A stretch of DNA of 8,769 bases, from the NCBI GenBank assembly GCA_945788455.1, contig CALZMC010000015.1, positions 1 to 8,769 on the forward strand, read 5' to 3'. The notes beneath the pieces are model-generated. The model searched no databases, was not told the DNA's origin, and saw only the letters and a program-made list of their open reading frames with translations. This document shows, one piece after another, positions 6,343-8,769 of this stretch. Positions within the stretch are counted from its first letter, which is position 1. Every line of letters starts with the position of its first letter. This stretch comes from an uncultured Clostridia bacterium (GTDB lineage: Bacteria > Bacillota > Clostridia > Oscillospirales > Acutalibacteraceae). Both the position numbers and the translations under genes were made by a program.

Positions 6343-6951
6343 TTAAGCCTCCATCTCAATGAAATTTTTTAGTAACTTTAGTCCTGCGCTGCTGCTCTTT
6401 TCGGGGTGGAACTGAACACCGCATAGCTTTCCCTTTTGAACGGCACATTCAATACTTACACCGTATTCGGTAGTGCCTGCAACAGCATCTTCGTCAGCAT
6501 CCTTTAGGTAATATGAGTGAACAAAATAAAAATAGCTGTTATCCTCAATACCCTTAAAAATGCCGTCCTTTTGCTTTAACTCAATACTGTTCCAGCCGAT
6601 ATGAGGCACCTTGAGTCCGTTGTCCTTTGGGATAGTGACGATATTGCCCTTCAAGAGACCGAGCCCCTTAACATCGGGGCTTTCGTCACTGCTCTCAAAT
6701 AATAGCTGAAGGCCGAGACAGATGCCGAGAAAATTCTTTGTCCTGCCTGCCTCCCTTGCTACCTCAACGAGACCGCGCTCCTCCATAGATTTCATCGCAT
6801 CTCCGAACGAGCCGACTCCCGGCAAAATTACGTGAGATGCAGACAAAATCCTGTCCTTGTCCATTGTTATTTCACTTTCGGCACCAAGAAAATCAAGTGC
6901 CTTTTTTACGCTTGACAGATTTCCTGCACCATAATCAATAATAGCAATCAT
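6343..6951 (-). CDS. hisH: Imidazole glycerol phosphate synthase, glutaminase subunit HisH
   Basis: A class I glutamine amidotransferase that hydrolyses glutamine and channels ammonia to HisF. Starting at ATG (6951-6949) it has 202 residues and begins [19 protein letters not shown], the family norm. The nucleophile is Cys78 in GICLGLQLL, and the rest of the triad is His182 and Glu184 in [10 protein letters not shown]. The oxyanion-hole region is [11 protein letters not shown] (43-53), and the conserved PHIGWN is at 116-121. A GTG four codons upstream (6963) would give MENT-, but it coincides with the GGAG ribosome binding site (6961-6958), so the ATG is preferred. It is the first gene of a two-gene unit with its own promoter. 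It is intact, with nothing odd except the separation from other his genes. Confidence 0.96.
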   Translation of the reverse strand: MIAIIDYGAGNLSSVKKALDFLGAESEITMDKDRILSASHVILPGVGSFGDAMKSMEERGLVEVAREAGRTKNFLGICLGLQLLFESSDESPDVKGLGLLKGNIVTIPKDNGLKVPHIGWNSIELKQKDGIFKGIEDNSYFYFVHSYYLKDADEDAVAGTTEYGVSIECAVQKGKLCGVQFHPEKSSSAGLKLLKNFIEMEA

Positions 6952-6957
6952 AGTATT

Positions 6958-6961
6958 CTCC
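6958..6961 (-). promoter_or_regulatory. Ribosome binding site that fixes the hisH start
   Basis: GGAG (6961-6958 on the minus strand) is six bases upstream of ATG 6951-6949. It overlaps the alternative GTG at 6963-6961, which therefore cannot use it as a Shine-Dalgarno sequence. Confidence 0.72.
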
Positions 6962-6978
6962 ACAGTTTTAATAGGGTT

Positions 6979-7007
6979 ATTTTATCATAAAACGAAATTA
7001 CTTTCAA
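6979..7007 (-). promoter_or_regulatory. Promoter of hisHF
   Basis: On the minus strand there is a -35 box TTGAAA (7007-7002), a 17-bp spacer, and a -10 box TAAAAT (6984-6979) preceded by TGA, an extended -10. The transcript should start near 6972, about 20 nt before the ATG. There is no space for a T-box(His) or attenuator leader, so this promoter shows no sign of histidine-specific control by RNA structure. Confidence 0.75.
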
Positions 7008-7036
7008 TATCCATACTAAATATAAGCCAAACGATA

Positions 7037-7065
7037 TTGACAAATAATAATATCAATGGTATATT
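7037..7065 (+). promoter_or_regulatory. Strong promoter of the tRNA-Ser gene
   Basis: A perfect -35 box TTGACA (7037-7042), a 17-bp spacer and -10 box TATATT (7060-7065) preceded by TGG. Transcription should begin around 7072, only about six bases before the mature tRNA 5' end at 7078. It is divergent from the hisH promoter 30 bp away. Confidence 0.85.
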
Positions 7066-7077
7066 TTATAAATATAC

Positions 7078-7167
7078 GGAGTGGTACCGAAGAGGTCATA
7101 ACGGCATAGACTCGAAATCTATCGTGTGAGCAATCACCCGTGGGTTCAAATCCCACCCACTCCGCCA
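7078..7167 (+). tRNA. tRNA-Ser (anticodon CGA), reads UCG
   Basis: A complete cloverleaf of 90 nt with encoded CCA. The acceptor stem is GGAGTGG (7078-7084) with CCACTCC (7157-7163), followed by discriminator G7164 and CCA (7165-7167). The D stem is CCG/CGG (7087-7089/7102-7104). The anticodon stem is ATAGA/TCTAT (7106-7110/7118-7122) around the loop CTCGAAA, giving anticodon CGA at 7113-7115. The long variable arm typical of type II tRNAs contains GTGA-GCAA-TCAC (7126-7137). The T arm is GTGGG-TTCAAAT-CCCAC (7140-7156). It is a single-gene transcript with its own promoter and terminator. Confidence 0.97.
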
Positions 7168-7212
7168 GAAAAGAAACAACCTTTGTCTACCAGACAAAGG
7201 TTGTTTCTTTTC
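7168..7212. terminator. Perfect 21-bp hairpin terminator of the tRNA-Ser gene
   Basis: Starting at the base after the encoded CCA, 21 bases (7168-7188) pair without a mismatch to 7192-7212 across a three-base loop ACC. The core is ACAACCTTTGTCT / AGACAAAGGTTGT. The outer part is GAAAAGAA/TTCTTTTC, so the U-rich end of the transcript is also the 3' arm. The A-rich 5' arm means it would also work on the minus strand. Confidence 0.85.
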
Positions 7213-7216
7213 AACT

Positions 7217-7296
7217 AAATCCGTCCTATCGGACGGGATAAATCCCGCTTTCGTGGGATGAAATCACTTGCGTGATGAAATCTGCTAACGCAGAAT
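7217..7296. repeat. Four tandem miniature hairpins with a shared AAATC...GATG frame
   Basis: Four units follow each other, each starting AAATC and ending GATG, GATA or GAATA, with a different stem in each. The stems are CCGTCC-TATC-GGACGG (7221-7236), ATCCCGC-TTTC-GTGGGAT (7242-7259, one G-T pair), ATCAC-TTGC-GTGAT (7263-7276) and TCTGC-TAAC-GCAGA (7281-7294). All loops are four bases. Stem sequences differ while the framing is kept, which suggests selection on, or generation of, structure rather than sequence. No gene is present. Confidence 0.7.
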
Positions 7297-7330
7297 AATT
7301 ATATAGCTGATTTAACTTCATGCAAAAATA

Positions 7331-7360
7331 CAACCGAGTAACGCTTTAGTTACTCGGTTG
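7331..7360. terminator. Bidirectional terminator downstream of the acyl-CoA ligase
   Basis: A perfect 12-bp stem pairs CAACCGAGTAAC (7331-7342) with GTTACTCGGTTG (7349-7360) around the loop GCTTTA. On the minus strand it is followed by TATTTTTG and so ends the ligase transcript, nine bases after its stop. On the + strand it is followed by ATTTTTATTT and would stop anything passing through the tRNA terminator. Confidence 0.9.
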
Positions 7361-7368
7361 ATTTTTAT

Positions 7369-8769
7369 TTATTTACTTTCGCGCTTTGCAGCTTCTTCTT
7401 CCTCAAGCTTTCTGTAAGCAACCTTGCCAACAAGTGTTTTTGGAAGCTCTGTTCTGAATTCAATTTCCTTTGGAACACCGTATCTTGAAATGTTCTTCTT
7501 GCAGTATTCAAGGATTTCTTCCTTAATCTTATCGCTTGGCTCAACGCCCTGACGAAGAACAACAAATGCCTTTACAACGTGCATCTTGTATGGGTCGGGA
7601 ACTCCGATTGCACAGGATAGCAGTACGTCCGGATGAGCGTCAATAGCATTCTCAACCTGTGAAGGATATACATTGATGCCTGATACGATGATGAGTCTCT
7701 TCATTCTCTGCTTATAGTAAACAAATCCGTCCTCATCCATTGTACCGAGGTCGCCTGTATGCAGCCATACGTTGCCGTCATCGTGAGTACGAAGGGTTGA
7801 CGCTGTTTCAGCCTTGTTATCAAGATAACCCTTCATAACTGTCGGACCGCAAATACATATTTCGCCCTCTGTACCGTATGGAACCTCTACATCTGTGTTA
7901 GGGTCGCAGATTTGATAATATACATCAATGAACGGAATGCCGATACTACCCTCACGATAGAAATCGTATGGAGTCAGACAAGATGCAGTAACGCATTCTG
8001 TTGTACCGAAGCCCTCACGGATTTGTACCTTTGAGTTATGCTCCTTTAGGAATGTGTCAACCTTCTTCTTTAGCTCGATAGATAGTGAGTCGCCACCACA
8101 GAATACACCCTCAAGGAATGACAGGTCAAAGTCGAAGCCCTCTGCACGAAGAAGTCCCTCAAAAAGAGTAGGAACACCAACGATAACGGTTGGCTTATAT
8201 TTTTTAACATCTCTTGCGTAAGTTTTAACTGTGAACTGTGGAATTAAAATACAGGTACCACCGTTGATAAGTGCTGTATGAATACCGACACCGAGACCGA
8301 AGCCGTGGAATAGTGGCATTACAGAGAACATACGAAGATGCTCAAGTGAGAAGCCTGCACCTGCAGCAACTTGTGTGCCGAGTGCGTTCATATTTAGGTT
8401 TGTAAGCTCGATACCCTTTGAGGTGCCTGTTGTACCACCGCTGAATAGGATAACTGCTGTCTCATCCTTCTTTGGAAATTCGTTTGGAAGAGACTTAATC
8501 TTCTTGCCGTTAGAGATAAAGTCGCTCCATTCGATAACATTTTTGTTTTCCTTTGGAAGTGGGGCAGGCTTTTCCTTTAAAGTTAGAGGATAAAGCAGAT
8601 TTAGTGGGAACGGAAGCTCATCCTTAATTCTTGCAACGATAACCTTAACCTCAAAGTCAACGTCCTTTAGTGCCTCTAAAACCTTTTCATAAAATTGGTC
8701 AAGAACAAGAACAGCCTTGCTCTTTGAGTTTTTAATATAGAATGTGATTTCGCCTACTGCTGAAAGTGG
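7369..8769 (-). CDS. AMP-forming acyl-CoA ligase (long-chain-fatty-acid--CoA ligase-like), N-terminus beyond the window
   Basis: An ANL-superfamily adenylating enzyme that activates a carboxylic acid with ATP and transfers it to CoA. The frame is open from the right edge to TAA (7371-7369), 466 visible residues. An internal ATG at 8391 is not the start because the ATP-binding P-loop lies upstream of it. Numbering from the edge, the motifs are SGGTTGTSKG (110-119), PLFHGFGLGVGIHTALI (152-168), GFGTTE (253-258), WLHTGDLG (335-342) with KQRMKRLIIVSGINVYPSQVE (cut at KQRMKRLIIVSGINVYP), and PKTLVGKVAYRKL (443-455), whose GK lysine is the adenylation-step residue. About 90-110 N-terminal residues are probably missing. 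The acyl substrate cannot be told from motifs; a fatty acid is the default guess. It ends in a charged EEEEAAKRESK tail. Confidence 0.93.
   Translation of the reverse strand, partial: PLSAVGEITFYIKNSKSKAVLVLDQFYEKVLEALKDVDFEVKVIVARIKDELPFPLNLLYPLTLKEKPAPLPKENKNVIEWSDFISNGKKIKSLPNEFPKKDETAVILFSGGTTGTSKGIELTNLNMNALGTQVAAGAGFSLEHLRMFSVMPLFHGFGLGVGIHTALINGGTCILIPQFTVKTYARDVKKYKPTVIVGVPTLFEGLLRAEGFDFDLSFLEGVFCGGDSLSIELKKKVDTFLKEHNSKVQIREGFGTTECVTASCLTPYDFYREGSIGIPFIDVYYQICDPNTDVEVPYGTEGEICICGPTVMKGYLDNKAETASTLRTHDDGNVWLHTGDLGTMDEDGFVYYKQRMKRLIIVSGINVYPSQVENAIDAHPDVLLSCAIGVPDPYKMHVVKAFVVLRQGVEPSDKIKEEILEYCKKNISRYGVPKEIEFRTELPKTLVGKVAYRKLEEEEAAKRESK

Noticed and set aside
7217..7296. CRISPR array
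   Set aside because: Units are 17-24 bp, have no constant repeat of 25 bp or more and no unique spacers, and no cas genes are near. They are small hairpins with a shared short frame.
7078..7296. An att site or integration scar at the tRNA-Ser gene
   Set aside because: There is no duplicated tRNA 3' end nearby and no integrase or phage gene in the window. The sequence after the tRNA is its terminator and the hairpin chain.
7369..8391. A complete 340-residue ligase starting at the ATG at 8391
   Set aside because: The frame continues upstream to the window edge and includes the essential P-loop SGGTTGTSKG before this ATG, so the Met is internal.

Overview
The window looks like chromosomal DNA from a low-to-moderate GC Gram-positive bacterium of the class Clostridia, probably a gut Oscillospirales/Ruminococcus-type organism. 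The order D-Ala-D-Ala ligase, DUF1934, argS, the AGGAG-type ribosome binding sites, the promoter style and the intergenic GGCTCCCTTGTG...TGAGGGATTG repeat all fit that; the genus is not determined. Most of the content is ordinary housekeeping. There is no phage, transposase, CRISPR array or defence system.

Layout. A partial gene of unknown function runs leftward off the left edge (1-564). It is divergent from a four-gene rightward operon (785-5392): ddl (cell wall), a DUF1934 protein, argS (arginyl-tRNA synthetase) and a radical SAM protein with an auxiliary-cluster (SPASM/twitch-like) C-terminus. Junctions are a 1-nt overlap, 9 nt and 13 nt, and a bidirectional terminator (5393-5429) follows. 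A 124-bp block of nested inverted repeats (5447-5570) separates this operon from a convergent hisH-hisF pair read leftward (6951-5582), the two subunits of imidazole glycerol phosphate synthase. A tRNA-Ser(CGA) gene (7078-7167) is divergent from hisH and ends in a 21-bp perfect hairpin. Next come four tandem miniature hairpins (7217-7296), a second bidirectional terminator (7331-7360) and a leftward AMP-forming acyl-CoA ligase (7369-8769) whose N-terminus lies off the right edge.

Regulation. All four promoters I can place have a 17-bp spacer and an extended -10 (TGn directly before the hexamer). The ddl start is best placed at a TTG (785) and hisH at an ATG (6951). The longer reading frames begin inside the ddl promoter and on the hisH Shine-Dalgarno sequence, respectively.

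The least explained items are the radical SAM enzyme of unknown substrate in a translation/cell-wall operon, the branched hairpin element at 5447-5570, and the tandem hairpin chain at 7217-7296. I found no convincing new multi-gene system.
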